A stretch of DNA of 64,000 nt from Candidatus Kosakonia sp. 282A-S69 (GCF_029433855.1 NZ_JAROAU010000003.1:1787672-1851671); one strand, 5' to 3'. Positions 36,737-45,467 are shown, counted from the stretch's first letter. The notes: a model not told the origin generated them from the sequence alone. Translations and numbers: made by a program.

Positions 36737-37652
36737 TCAACTCCGCTTACCGGTACAGCCGGTATATATCACCTTTATACTTTTCATTTCCGCAGGTGAT
36801 TGCTCGACAAAACGATAGGTTGTCCCGGTCCGTCCAGGATATTTGAATTTTGCCCCCACGGGAAAAAGACTCTCTTTTTCAACAGGATCACCAAATTTAT
36901 AACGGCCCGGATTGCCAATAATGTCATAGACAACGCCCAACTCATCCCGATCTTCTGAGCTGTCATAAGCCCCCTGGGCGAACCGCTCAGCCATTTTTTT
37001 ACTCTCTGTAACGGACATCAGGAAATTGGCGCTAACCACATCCCCGGGGTTAATCGCATCCAGCACAGGTCGATGCTTCGCCTCTGTAATAAGAATTTAG
37101 CCCGGATGCTGCCGCTTCCTCTACGGCCTGGTTCATGATGGCGATGGCTTGCCCCTTTTTACTTAATGCTTTGATGACGCTCTTGATGTCGATTCCCGGG
37201 GCAAAAGGCGGTCGATTCTCGCCTGCTTCAAATTGCAGCTTTGCATGTCTGGGCAACTGCGTGGTATCGGGAATATCAATCACCTGACCTCGCTCTTTGC
37301 GGATAAGGGAATTAATAAACAGTGCGCCCTTATTCGTGGCATATAAATAGAGCGCGCCGTCTACAATATCAGCCGGGTATTTGTAAGCCGCAGAGACCGT
37401 AGCACCTGCGGCCGATGCAGCGGCTTTCGAACGCCCTTTCCCACCTAAATCAACGCCCGCGCGATATTTCCCGACCAATAAATGTGGATTTTTTAAGCGT
37501 GGATTGAGCTATTTTATTTTATCCAGAATCGTTTTGAGGTCGTCTGTCGGCACATTTTTGCTTTTTAAATGGTCAAGGATTTCCTCTTCTGAAGGGCTCG
37601 CAGGAGGCGCAGAGAGTTGAGGCTTATTTTTGGTCTGGGCGTGGGCGTACAT
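36737..37652 (-). pseudogene. toxin-like ADP-ribosyltransferase, broken by an amber codon and a frameshift
   Basis: ATG 37652 begins a 47-residue frame, MYAHAQTKNKPQLSAPPASP..., ending at TAG (37511-37509). The same frame continues without a start (LNPRLKNPHLLVGKYRAGVD...) to a frameshift near 37050-37085 just after YYRGEA; the final part to 36737 is in another frame. Reassembled, it carries the three R-S-E ADP-ribosyltransferase motifs: Arg in YYRGE, Ser in NFLMSVTES, and Glu-x-Glu in EKESLFPVGAKF. The N-terminal tag matches that of the neighbouring metallopeptidase. Two lesions make a real pseudogene likely, though amber readthrough cannot be excluded. Confidence 0.62.
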
Positions 37653-37789
37653 AGCCTTCATCTCCGGTCGACGCATCTCCATTGAGAGTAGTCACATTCA
37701 GGTGTCGAAAAGAGGAATTTCGGATGTTTCATCGCCCATTAGCGTGTCGCCGGATCATTAGTGTCTCCGGCGAAATGGATGAAGTGGGA

Positions 37790-38485
37790 TCAGGCCAGGA
37801 CGCGGTCAGCGACCAGCATGCCGGTGGCCATTTGCAGGTTGATATAGTGCGCGAGATCGCGCTGTTCAGGCCGGGGCAGGTAGGGCAGCTCGCCGACCAG
37901 CGGCGCGGGCAGTTTTTTGCTGAGCACATTAATGATTTCAGCATAGTGTGCGAGCCCAGGGTTGATGCGGTTTGCCACCCAGCCGATCAGCGGTAGCCCG
38001 TCGCTGGCAATCGCCTGAGCGGTGAGCAGCGCATGGTTGAGGCATCCTTCCTGAATCCCCACCACCATCACCACCGCCATCTGCTCCTGCACCACCCACT
38101 CGGAGAGCGGGCGCAGATCGTTCATCAGGCTGCGCCAGCCGCCGGTCCCTTCGACGACGACGTGATCGACCTGTTTACACAACTCGGCCAGCCCGTTCGA
38201 CAGCAAGGTGTAGTTGATGGGGCAGCTGTGCGCCACGCTGCTCTCCTCTTCACTCAGCGCAATCGGATTGATGGCGCTGTAAGGCAGCGCAAGAGAGGAG
38301 ACGCTTTGCAGCACCAGCGCATCTTTATTACGCAGCCCTTCCGGCGTTGCCTGACTTCCTTTTGCAACAGGCTTATAACCTGCCACCGTTTTGCCGCTGG
38401 CAGCCAGCGCCTGGAGCAGTGCGCGGGACGCCACTGTCTTCCCGACAGAAGTGTCTGTACCCGTTACAAAGAAACGCTTAAGCAT
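37790..38485 (-). CDS. bioD2: ATP-dependent dethiobiotin synthetase BioD2 (YnfK)
   Basis: 231 residues, equal to the E. coli protein. The P-loop is TGTDTSVGKTV (about residues 8-18) and the VVEGTGGW motif (about 113-120) binds the second substrate region. It closes the ureido ring of dethiobiotin from diaminopelargonate, CO2 and ATP; in E. coli it is a paralogue of BioD with uncertain need. ATG 38485 (MLKRFF) fits the E. coli start. Mlc lies upstream in the same orientation, as in E. coli. Confidence 0.94.
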   Translation of the reverse strand: MLKRFFVTGTDTSVGKTVASRALLQALAASGKTVAGYKPVAKGSQATPEGLRNKDALVLQSVSSLALPYSAINPIALSEEESSVAHSCPINYTLLSNGLAELCKQVDHVVVEGTGGWRSLMNDLRPLSEWVVQEQMAVVMVVGIQEGCLNHALLTAQAIASDGLPLIGWVANRINPGLAHYAEIINVLSKKLPAPLVGELPYLPRPEQRDLAHYINLQMATGMLVADRVLA

Positions 38486-38609
38486 AAGTAATTCCACCGT
38501 TAAGCAACGAAATATAAACCGGAAATATAATTCAGAGCAGAAAGTCTACGGGAAGTGGTGGTGGCTCAATTTGAGATAGCGCAATTTTTATCGCGACTGT
38601 GTAAAAATG

Positions 38610-39830
38610 TTACCCCTGTAACAAACGAATCAGCAGCGATCCGTTATACATCGCGTCTTTTACCAGTGCGGCACCCGCCATCGTGCCCTGATTAGTGAAC
38701 TGCGTACTCTCAACGGCGATATGTTGGCTGTACGCGGGCAGCGCCTGCTGGCGAATAGAGTCGGCTATGGCAGGAAACAGCACATCTGCTGCCAGGCTCA
38801 GCGGCGAGCCAATCAATATTTTTTGCGGATTGAACAAATTGACCATGATGGCCAGAATGCGCCCGACATTGGCCCCGACGCCGCTGATGATATCTTTTGC
38901 CAGCAGATCGCCCTGCTGCGCCGCCTGGCAGAGCCACTCTACCGTCAGGGGTTGCTGGTGCAGCATCGAGCTCATCGACTGGCTCATGCGCAGCTGCGCC
39001 AGCTCCAGCACGCTCTCCACGCTGGCAATGGTCTCAAGGCAACCGTGGTTGCCGCAGTAGCAGCGCTTGCCGTAAGGGTCGACCTGCGTATGACCAATCT
39101 CCACCAGGCTGCTGCTGCCCGCATGGAGCAGGCGTCCATCGGTGATCACCCCGGCGCCAACGTTATGGTCGATGACCACCTGAATCACATCCCGCGCGCC
39201 GCGCGATGCGCCAAACAGCGCTTCCGCCATGGTCCAGGCGCTGATGTCATGCTGCACATAGACCGGCACGCCGGTATGCGCCTCCAGCGCTTCGCCGAGC
39301 GGCATCTCCTTCACATCCTCATAAAAGGGCATGCGATGGATAATGCCATTTTCCGTATCAATAATGCCCGGCAGCGTGATGGCGATCGCCGTCAGCCGCT
39401 CAAGCTTGTGCTGATGGCGGGTAAAAAATTGATCGATATGGGTAATGATGCGGGTGAGCAAGGGTTCGGCGGCGGTTAAGGGAAGATCGAGACGATCCTC
39501 AACCACCAGCTTGCTGCTCAAATCGCGCAGGGAGAGAAAAATTTCCCCGCGGCTAATGCGTAACGAGAGGTAGTGCCAGGCTTCGGTCTCCACCACCAGC
39601 CCGACCGCCGGACGCCCGCGGCTGCCCGGCTCCTGGATCTCTGTCTCCTGCACCAGGTGGGCTTCCAGCATTTCGCGCACGATTTTGGTGATGCTTGCCG
39701 GTGCCAGCTGCGCTAAACGTGAAAGGTCGATACGCGAGACCGGGCCAAGCTGATCGATGAGGCGATAGACTGCGCCCGCATTGGTCTGCTTTATTTGATC
39801 AATATGCCCCGGCTGGCTATCAGCGACCAC
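38610..39830 (-). CDS. mlc: Mlc (DgsA), glucose-responsive ROK-family repressor
   Basis: 406 residues, the E. coli length. N-terminal winged HTH (PVSRIDLSRLAQLAPASITKIVREML, about 29-54) and a C-terminal ROK domain with the zinc motif CYCGNHGCLE (about 257-266). Mlc represses ptsG, ptsHI, manXYZ and malT and is sequestered at the membrane by dephosphorylated EIICB-Glc. GTG 39830, with a GGGAG site upstream, matches the E. coli start; the track to 39914 is an artefactual extension. Confidence 0.95.
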   Translation of the reverse strand: MVADSQPGHIDQIKQTNAGAVYRLIDQLGPVSRIDLSRLAQLAPASITKIVREMLEAHLVQETEIQEPGSRGRPAVGLVVETEAWHYLSLRISRGEIFLSLRDLSSKLVVEDRLDLPLTAAEPLLTRIITHIDQFFTRHQHKLERLTAIAITLPGIIDTENGIIHRMPFYEDVKEMPLGEALEAHTGVPVYVQHDISAWTMAEALFGASRGARDVIQVVIDHNVGAGVITDGRLLHAGSSSLVEIGHTQVDPYGKRCYCGNHGCLETIASVESVLELAQLRMSQSMSSMLHQQPLTVEWLCQAAQQGDLLAKDIISGVGANVGRILAIMVNLFNPQKILIGSPLSLAADVLFPAIADSIRQQALPAYSQHIAVESTQFTNQGTMAGAALVKDAMYNGSLLIRLLQG

Positions 39831-39958
39831 CTCATACTCCCTTATTTTCGCGCTTCGAAATAAACATTCGGCTATGGTGAAACACTTAATGGCTGTCGTC
39901 AAATATTTACCCATGCTTGTGATTTAACGCACATTTCACCCGCCGTTATGGGTAAAAT

Positions 39959-40855
39959 TCAGCCGTTTGCCACGTCAAGGAGCTGCTGTTTGAAACGCGC
40001 CGCTGCCGCCCCCTGCTCATGGTGTTTTGACCACACCAGCCACATCTCTGAGACGGCATCCTCTTCAACAATCGGTATCCAGCGCATCTCGCTGAGTTGA
40101 ACGCGGTGAAAGGAGGCGGGCAAAATCGACACGCCGAGCCCCGCCGCCACCAGGCCAATAATGGTCATCGCCTCACCCACTTCCTGCGCGATGCGCGGCG
40201 TGAGCTGGTAGCGGCGCATCAGACTAAGGATATCGTCATACAGGCCGGTGCCGACATGGGGGTCGAAAAAGACAAACGGCTCCTGCGCCAGTTCGCGCAG
40301 CGATACTGCCGTACGCGTTGCCAGCACGTGGTCGCGCGGGATCATTGCCAGCAGCGGCTCGCGCAGGATCATCTCCCACGCCAGCGTCTCCGGCAGCGGA
40401 GTGTTGCGCATCAAACCAAGATCCAGCGCCCCCTCGTTAAGCGGCGCGATCTGCTCCCGGGTGTTGATCTCCCGCGTCTGGATATGCACATCCGGGTAGC
40501 GCTGGCGAAAAGATGAGAGCGTATCTGAGACCGCTTTGATAAAGGGCGCGGAAGAGGTAAAGCCAATGCGTAATTCGCCCGTTTCGCCCTGGTGCAAACG
40601 CAGCGCCCGGGCTGCGGCCTCATCCACCTGGTTTAAGATTTGCCGGCTGTCGGCCAGAAACTGCCGCCCGGCAGGGGTCAATGAGACGCTACGATTCGTG
40701 CGGGCCAGTAGCCGCGCGCCGACCTGCTGTTCGAGGATCTGAATTTGCTGACTAAGGGGCGGCTGCGAAATGTTCAGCCGCGCGGCGGCATGACCAAAAT
40801 GGAGCTCTTCAGCGACGGCGATAAAATAGCGCAGATGGCGCAGTTCGATATTCAT
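39959..40855 (-). CDS. ynfL: LysR-family regulator YnfL
   Basis: 298 residues; HTH at about 18-58 (HFGHAAARLNISQPPLSQQIQILEQ) and a LysR effector domain with SILPASF near the end. It corresponds to E. coli YnfL by sequence and position, divergent from the MFS gene ynfM, which is its likely target. Function is not known. Confidence 0.88.
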   Translation of the reverse strand: MNIELRHLRYFIAVAEELHFGHAAARLNISQPPLSQQIQILEQQVGARLLARTNRSVSLTPAGRQFLADSRQILNQVDEAAARALRLHQGETGELRIGFTSSAPFIKAVSDTLSSFRQRYPDVHIQTREINTREQIAPLNEGALDLGLMRNTPLPETLAWEMILREPLLAMIPRDHVLATRTAVSLRELAQEPFVFFDPHVGTGLYDDILSLMRRYQLTPRIAQEVGEAMTIIGLVAAGLGVSILPASFHRVQLSEMRWIPIVEEDAVSEMWLVWSKHHEQGAAAARFKQQLLDVANG

Positions 40856-40973
40856 ACTTTTAAAGTATTATTTGAGATTATTAATATATTAGACAGAATA
40901 TTCCCGCTTTCATACCCTTACGACGTGGTAAGCCTGTCGCCGTAATGACGGGTCAAAAAGGTAAGGATCGCAA

Positions 40974-42224
40974 GTGAGTCGCACAACAACGGTTGATAAC
41001 GAACCGACACATATCGTCAACGAACAACCCGTCGCCCTGCCAGGGCAATTTATTAAGCGTGGAACCCCCCAATTTATGCGCGTTACGCTGGCGCTCTTTT
41101 CCGCCGGGCTGGCAACTTTCGCCCTGCTCTACTGCGTTCAGCCTATTTTACCGGTGCTCTCCCATGAGTTCGGCGTTTCACCCGCCAGCAGCAGTATTTC
41201 TCTCTCCATCTCGACCGCCATGCTGGCGATTGGCCTGCTGTTTACCGGGCCGTTATCGGATGCGATTGGGCGTAAAAATGTCATGGTCACCGCGCTGCTT
41301 CTGGCGTCGTGCTGCACCCTGCTCTCGACGATGATGAGCAGCTGGCACGGCATTCTGGTAATGCGCGCGCTGGTGGGGTTATCGCTGAGCGGCGTGGCGG
41401 CGGTCGGCATGACCTACCTGAGTGAAGAGATCCACCCCAGTTTTGTCGCCTTCTCGATGGGGCTGTATATCAGCGGCAACTCCATTGGCGGCATGAGTGG
41501 CCGTCTGCTAAGCGGGGTCTTTACCGACTTCTTCAACTGGCGGGTGGCGGTGGCGGTGATTGGCTGCTTTGCGCTGGCCTCAGCGCTGATGTTCTGGAAG
41601 ATTTTGCCCCCCTCACGCCACTTTCGCCCCTCTTCGCTGCGACCCAAAACGCTGCTGATCAACTTTCGCCTGCACTGGCGCGATCGCGGTCTGCCGTTGC
41701 TTTTTCTCGAAGGCTTTTTGCTGATGGGATCGTTTGTCACACTGTTTAACTATATCGGTTATCGCCTGATGCAATCCCCGTGGATGTTGAGCCAGGCGGT
41801 AGTTGGCCTGCTCTCGGTGGCGTATCTGACCGGTACCTGGAGTTCGCCAAAAGCGGGCGCGATGACCAGCAAATATGGTCGCGGCCCGGTGATGATCGCT
41901 TTTACCGCTATTATGCTGCTCGGTTTATTGTTGACGCTCTTCACCTCGCTGTGGGCGATATTTACCGGCATGCTGCTCTTTACGGCCGGTTTCTTTGCCG
42001 CGCACTCCGTGGCCAGCAGCTGGATTGGCCCACGCGCTAAGCGCGCCAGGGGTCAGGCCTCGTCGCTCTATCTCTTCAGCTACTATCTTGGCTCCAGCGT
42101 GGCGGGAACCTTAGGCGGTCTATTCTGGCATAGCTATGGCTGGAACGGCGTCGGCGGTTTTATCGCAGCGATGCTGGTGCTGGCGGTACTGGTCGGCACC
42201 AGGCTGCATACGCGTCTGCGCTAG
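40974..42224 (+). CDS. ynfM: MFS transporter YnfM
   Basis: 416 residues, 12 membrane helices; MFS motif A-like GPLSDAIGRKNVM (about 85-97). It matches E. coli YnfM (417 residues), reported among arabinose-type sugar efflux proteins. The start is GTG 40974 with AAGGATCG upstream. It is divergent from ynfL. Its last codons and terminator are partly duplicated at about 43015-43082. Confidence 0.9.
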   Translation: MSRTTTVDNEPTHIVNEQPVALPGQFIKRGTPQFMRVTLALFSAGLATFALLYCVQPILPVLSHEFGVSPASSSISLSISTAMLAIGLLFTGPLSDAIGRKNVMVTALLLASCCTLLSTMMSSWHGILVMRALVGLSLSGVAAVGMTYLSEEIHPSFVAFSMGLYISGNSIGGMSGRLLSGVFTDFFNWRVAVAVIGCFALASALMFWKILPPSRHFRPSSLRPKTLLINFRLHWRDRGLPLLFLEGFLLMGSFVTLFNYIGYRLMQSPWMLSQAVVGLLSVAYLTGTWSSPKAGAMTSKYGRGPVMIAFTAIMLLGLLLTLFTSLWAIFTGMLLFTAGFFAAHSVASSWIGPRAKRARGQASSLYLFSYYLGSSVAGTLGGLFWHSYGWNGVGGFIAAMLVLAVLVGTRLHTRLR

Positions 42225-42271
42225 CGAGCAGAAAAGAGGCAGGCCCTGCGCAAGCAGGGCTTTTTTATTAG
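42207..42271. repeat. left copy of duplicated ynfM 3' end
   Basis: The segment CGCGTCTGCGCTAGCG...GCCCTGCGCAAGCAGGGCTTTTTT has a diverged second copy at 43015-43082 (CGCGTCTGCGTTAGCG...GCCCTGGGTAAGCGGGGCTTTTTA). The pair flanks the C80-like gene. Confidence 0.65.
42243..42267 (+). terminator. ynfM terminator (shared with the convergent gene)
   Basis: GCCCTGC-GCAA-GCAGGGC followed by TTTTTT; the convergent C80-like gene stops immediately after it. Confidence 0.9.
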
Positions 42272-42909
42272 CGTACGCCTGCGCCGGAATTGAGGATGGC
42301 GCCGGGGCTATCTTCTACGATATCGGCTACCTGCGGCTGGAATTTCCACGGTGCATTGAAGACCATTTTCTTTCTCCCACCCTCCTCAATCCACTTGATT
42401 CCTTTATGCATATAAGGAAGTTCACCCGTGAACAGCTTCGCCATCCGTGCATCAAATTCATAATCATTGATGTGAGCGCGCATCATAGAGTGGTGAACGT
42501 TTGACCAGGCGATACCTGAGAAACCCTTCGTCGGTATATTAAATTCATTCGCGACCTGCTGCGCTAACGGTGTTTTACTGTCAGCGGAATGGCAACAGAT
42601 CAAGCGCACTTTTTTAAACCGCGAAATATCGACACCGGATGTTCTGAGCAGTTTTTTTAACGCTGGGCCATCGTAAAGGTTGCCTCTGGCATCCCCGATA
42701 TACCCCTTATCATTAAAGATACCGCCGTGCCCCTGGATGGTCAGCCTACGGCCCGCCTTAGTGATATCCTCAAAGGTAAAAATGCCATACACCAGCTCTC
42801 TGGCACTTCTCACCGCTTTGTTTGCCCGCACCTCCTCCTCTTCATGCGTTTCACTCTCTGAATAGAAGTTAGTGAAGGCGTTGAGCGCTTTATGCAGAAC
42901 TTTGTACAT
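42268..42909 (-). CDS. C80-like (caspase-fold) cysteine protease candidate, toxin/effector-like
   Basis: 213 residues, no signal peptide or membrane segment. Two motifs fit the catalytic pair of peptidase C80/CPD-type enzymes: His in LTIQGHGG (about residues 57-64) and Cys in VRLICCHSAD (about 101-110), with the small-residue-rich LYDGPALKKLL between. In MARTX toxins this domain releases effectors; here it is a stand-alone protein. The gene is intact, has GGAGAGGGG before ATG 42909, is A+T-richer than ynfM, and is flanked by duplicated ynfM 3' sequence, consistent with insertion. The family call is from motifs only. Confidence 0.5.
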   Translation of the reverse strand: MYKVLHKALNAFTNFYSESETHEEEEVRANKAVRSARELVYGIFTFEDITKAGRRLTIQGHGGIFNDKGYIGDARGNLYDGPALKKLLRTSGVDISRFKKVRLICCHSADSKTPLAQQVANEFNIPTKGFSGIAWSNVHHSMMRAHINDYEFDARMAKLFTGELPYMHKGIKWIEEGGRKKMVFNAPWKFQPQVADIVEDSPGAILNSGAGVR

Positions 42910-43014
42910 GTGCAGCCCCTCTCCGACATGGTGTAGATTTATGAACGGAAGAATAGACCGGCGTAAAACGCGATCTTTATAAAACTGTAGTGGCTATATT
43001 TTGTACAAGCAAGG

Positions 43015-43082
43015 GCTGCTGGCGCGTCTGCGTTAGCGCGTATCAGGAAGGCTCGCCCTGGGTAAGCGGGGCTTTTTAATTA
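43015..43082. repeat. right copy of duplicated ynfM 3' end and terminator
   Basis: GGGCTGCTGGCGCGTCTGCGTTAGCGCG...GCTCGCCCTGGGTAAGCGGGGCTTTTTAATTA aligns with the end of ynfM (GGCTGCATACGCGTCTGCGCTAGCG...) and its terminator. It keeps a hairpin and T-run and could still end transcription. Confidence 0.65.
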
Positions 43083-43101
43083 TGCTGCGGCGCGCAAAGG
43101 G

Positions 43102-43194
43102 CTAGAAAAGCGCGAAGAGAGAGCTTGCGCCCATTAACTCCCGCACGGCGTCAAGCGCCATCAAAGTGCAGATCACCCAAATGAAAGGATTCAT
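43102..43194 (-). CDS. candidate 30-residue membrane peptide
   Basis: ATG 43194 to TAG 43102 encodes MNPFIWVICTLMALDAVREL followed by ten more residues (MGASSLFALF): one hydrophobic helix broken by an acidic/basic centre, the size and style of enterobacterial small membrane proteins. No strong ribosome site is visible upstream, so expression is uncertain. It lies between the duplicated terminator and the M32 carboxypeptidase gene. Confidence 0.4.
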   Translation of the reverse strand: MNPFIWVICTLMALDAVRELMGASSLFALF

Positions 43195-43327
43195 GGTTTT
43201 TTGCTGTGTTAAGCGTTTATTGGTTAAATGAATGTGTTTTCTATTATGGTACAGATTTTAACATTAGCCGCAGAACTACTATTTTTAGGTGTTCAGGTTA
43301 ATAAAATACAAAAAAATCAGAGGCATT

Positions 43328-44812
43328 ATGGATAAGCAAAACTATCAACAACTCACCCGAACCTTCCTTCGCCTGTCACGTTTCTCACATCTTGCCGCCG
43401 TTGCCGGCTGGGATATGTTCGCCATGATGCCGCCGGGTGGCAGCGCCGCGCGCGGGGAAGCGCTGGCCGAGCTGAGCGTGCTGCGCCACCAGATTTTAAC
43501 CAACCCGCAGGTTGGCCAGTGGCTTTCTCACGCCGCTCAGGAAGATCTCAATGATGTCGAACAGGCTAACCTGCGCGAAATGCAGCGCCACTACGATGAA
43601 GCGGCACTGCTGCCGGAAGCGCTGGTTGAAGCTCTGTCGCTGGCAGGCAGTCAATGCGAACACGCCTGGCGTACCCAGCGCCCGGCCAATGACTGGGCGG
43701 GCTTCTCCGCCAACCTGAAAGAGGTGGTGAAACTGACCCGCGAAGAGGCGAAGCTGCGCGCGGCGGCGAAAGGCTGCTCGCCCTATGACGCCCTGCTGGA
43801 TAAGTTCGAGCCGGATATGACCAGCGCCCGCCTTGATGAGCTGTTTGGCGAGGTCAAAAGCTGGCTGCCGGATCTGCTGAAACAGGCGGTAGAGAAACAG
43901 GCTCAGCAGACGCTTATCGCGCCACAGGGGCCGTTCCCGATTGCCGAACAGCGCGAGCTGGGGTTGCAGGCGATGAAGACGCTCGGTTTCGACTTTAATG
44001 GCGGACGCCTTGACGTCAGCGCCCACCCCTTCTGCGGCGGCGTGCCGGAAGATGTGCGCATCACTACCCGGTACGATGAAAATGAGTTGCTGAGCGCCCT
44101 GTTTGGCGTGGTGCATGAGACCGGTCATGCCCGCTATGAGCAGAACCTGCCGCGCAGCTGGCCGGGTCAGCCGATTGCGCTGGCGCGCTCGACGGCAATC
44201 CATGAGTCGCAGAGCCTCTTCTTTGAGATGCAGCTCGGGCGCAGCGAAGCCTTCCTGCGCCGCCTGCAGCCCGCAATTGTTGAGCGCTTTGGTATGCAGC
44301 CTGCCTTTGAAGAGCACAATTTTATCGCCTGGAACCAGCGCGTGAAGCCGGGTTATATTCGCGTTGACGCCGACGAGGTAAGTTATCCGGCGCATGTTAT
44401 TCTGCGGTATGAGATCGAGCGGGCGTTGATCGACGGTGAGATCGAGGTCGACGATATTCCGGCGCTGTGGAATGAGAAAATGGAGGCCTGGCTTGGGCTT
44501 TCGACCGAAGGCAACTACCGCAACGGCTGTATGCAGGATATTCACTGGACCGATGGCGGCTTTGGTTATTTCCCCTCGTACACCCTGGGCGCGATGTATG
44601 CCGCGCAGCTGTTCCACGCCGCGCGCCGGGCGCTGCCGGGTCTGGATGACGCCATCGCCGCCGGTGATTTCAGCGCACTGTTTGAGTGGCTGCGCCAGAA
44701 CATCTGGCAGCACGGTAGCCGCTTCAGCACCGCACAGCTGATCGCCAACGCCACCGGCGAGCCACTGAACGCGGACTATTTCCGCCAGCATCTTACCCGC
44801 CGTTACCTCTAA
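43328..44812 (+). CDS. thermostable-type carboxypeptidase (M32 family, carboxypeptidase Taq)
   Basis: 494 residues, the usual M32 length. The zinc site is HETGH at about residue 263 with the third ligand glutamate in IHESQS about 29 residues on; the family motifs DVSAHPF, HETGHA, YPAHVILRYEIE and GxFGYFPSYTLG are all present. It removes C-terminal amino acids from peptides in the cytoplasm with broad specificity, not after proline. ATG 43328 follows AGAGG; the upstream frame from 43289 is discarded. E. coli K-12 lacks it here, so this is an accessory gene between ynfM and asr. Confidence 0.92.
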   Translation: MDKQNYQQLTRTFLRLSRFSHLAAVAGWDMFAMMPPGGSAARGEALAELSVLRHQILTNPQVGQWLSHAAQEDLNDVEQANLREMQRHYDEAALLPEALVEALSLAGSQCEHAWRTQRPANDWAGFSANLKEVVKLTREEAKLRAAAKGCSPYDALLDKFEPDMTSARLDELFGEVKSWLPDLLKQAVEKQAQQTLIAPQGPFPIAEQRELGLQAMKTLGFDFNGGRLDVSAHPFCGGVPEDVRITTRYDENELLSALFGVVHETGHARYEQNLPRSWPGQPIALARSTAIHESQSLFFEMQLGRSEAFLRRLQPAIVERFGMQPAFEEHNFIAWNQRVKPGYIRVDADEVSYPAHVILRYEIERALIDGEIEVDDIPALWNEKMEAWLGLSTEGNYRNGCMQDIHWTDGGFGYFPSYTLGAMYAAQLFHAARRALPGLDDAIAAGDFSALFEWLRQNIWQHGSRFSTAQLIANATGEPLNADYFRQHLTRRYL

Positions 44813-44818
44813 TTACCC

Positions 44819-44849
44819 CGCGCCGGAGCGGCTTTCCGGCGCGCTTTTC
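44819..44849 (+). terminator. terminator of the M32 gene
   Basis: GCGCCGGA-GCGGCTT-TCCGGCGC followed by GCTTTTCC, a few bases after the stop codon. Confidence 0.8.
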
Positions 44850-44856
44850 CCCGTTG

Positions 44857-44870
44857 TACATTCCGTTACA
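44857..44870 (+). promoter_or_regulatory. candidate RstA box of asr
   Basis: TACATTCCGTTACA, one mismatch from the RstA consensus TACAT-N-T-N-GTTACA, about 105 bp before the asr start, as expected from acid-inducible, RstA-dependent asr in E. coli. Confidence 0.72.
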
Positions 44871-44974
44871 CGCCGATACCAATCACTCACGGAAACGCTT
44901 CGATAACAGGGATATAGTTCTTTCAACGGCCCCGCAGTGGGGTTGAATGAAGAAACCAATTCGAGGATATCGGA

Positions 44975-45370
44975 ATGAAAAAAGTATTAGCTCTGGTTGT
45001 TGCCGCTGCAATGGGTCTGTCTTCTGCTGCTTTCGCTGCTGACACCGCTGCCACCTCTCAGGCGCCGGCTGCTGCGCCAACCACCACTACCGCTGCTCCG
45101 GCTGCTGCTGACACCAAAGCGGCTCCGGCGAAGAAAGTTCACCACAAGAAACACAAAAAAGCCGCTGAGCAGAAAGCTCAGGCTGCTAAAAAGCACCACA
45201 AAAAAGCCGCCGCTAAACCGGCTGCTGAGCAGAAAGCCCAGGCTGCTAAAAAGCACCACAAAAAAGCCGCCGCTAAACCGGCTGTAGAGCAGAAAGCGCA
45301 GGCTGCTAAAAAACACCACAAACACGTAAAACACACTGCTGCTAAACCGGCTGCACAGCCGGCTGCATAA
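44975..45370 (+). CDS. asr: acid-shock protein Asr
   Basis: 131 residues: a signal peptide ending AFAA, an Ala/Thr/Pro-rich pro-region, and a Lys/His/Ala-rich tail built of a 20-residue repeat ([19 protein letters not shown]) present about three times. E. coli Asr (102 residues) is a processed, very basic periplasmic protein induced at low pH that protects envelope proteins from acid damage. The extra length comes from repeat expansion. AGGATAT precedes the ATG; an RstA box lies upstream. Confidence 0.95.
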   Translation: MKKVLALVVAAAMGLSSAAFAADTAATSQAPAAAPTTTTAAPAAADTKAAPAKKVHHKKHKKAAEQKAQAAKKHHKKAAAKPAAEQKAQAAKKHHKKAAAKPAVEQKAQAAKKHHKHVKHTAAKPAAQPAA

Positions 45371-45417
45371 GCCACGTGTCTGCAACCGGCGCTCCTTGTG
45401 AGCGCCGTGCTAAAACG

Positions 45418-45452
45418 CGGCGCTGAGCCCTTCGGGTGAAGCGCCGTTTTTC
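45418..45452 (+). terminator. asr terminator
   Basis: GGCGCT-GAGCCCTTCGGGTGA-AGCGCC followed by GTTTTT; an additional hairpin GGCGCTC-CTTGT-GAGCGCC lies just before it at 45388-45405. Confidence 0.82.
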
Positions 45453-45467
45453 TCTGGAGGCCTGAGC

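Noticed and set aside
37653-37789. Attachment site or integrase trace beside the toxin pseudogenes
   Set aside because: Only a GCCGGA...TCCGGC hairpin is visible; no direct repeat of the osmV or bioD2 ends was found.
43496-44791. 431-residue open frame opposite the M32 carboxypeptidase
   Set aside because: Shadow of a strongly supported gene; no motifs and no ribosome site.
45150-45340. CRISPR-like tandem repeats
   Set aside because: The 60-bp units are in-frame coding repeats of asr with no spacers.
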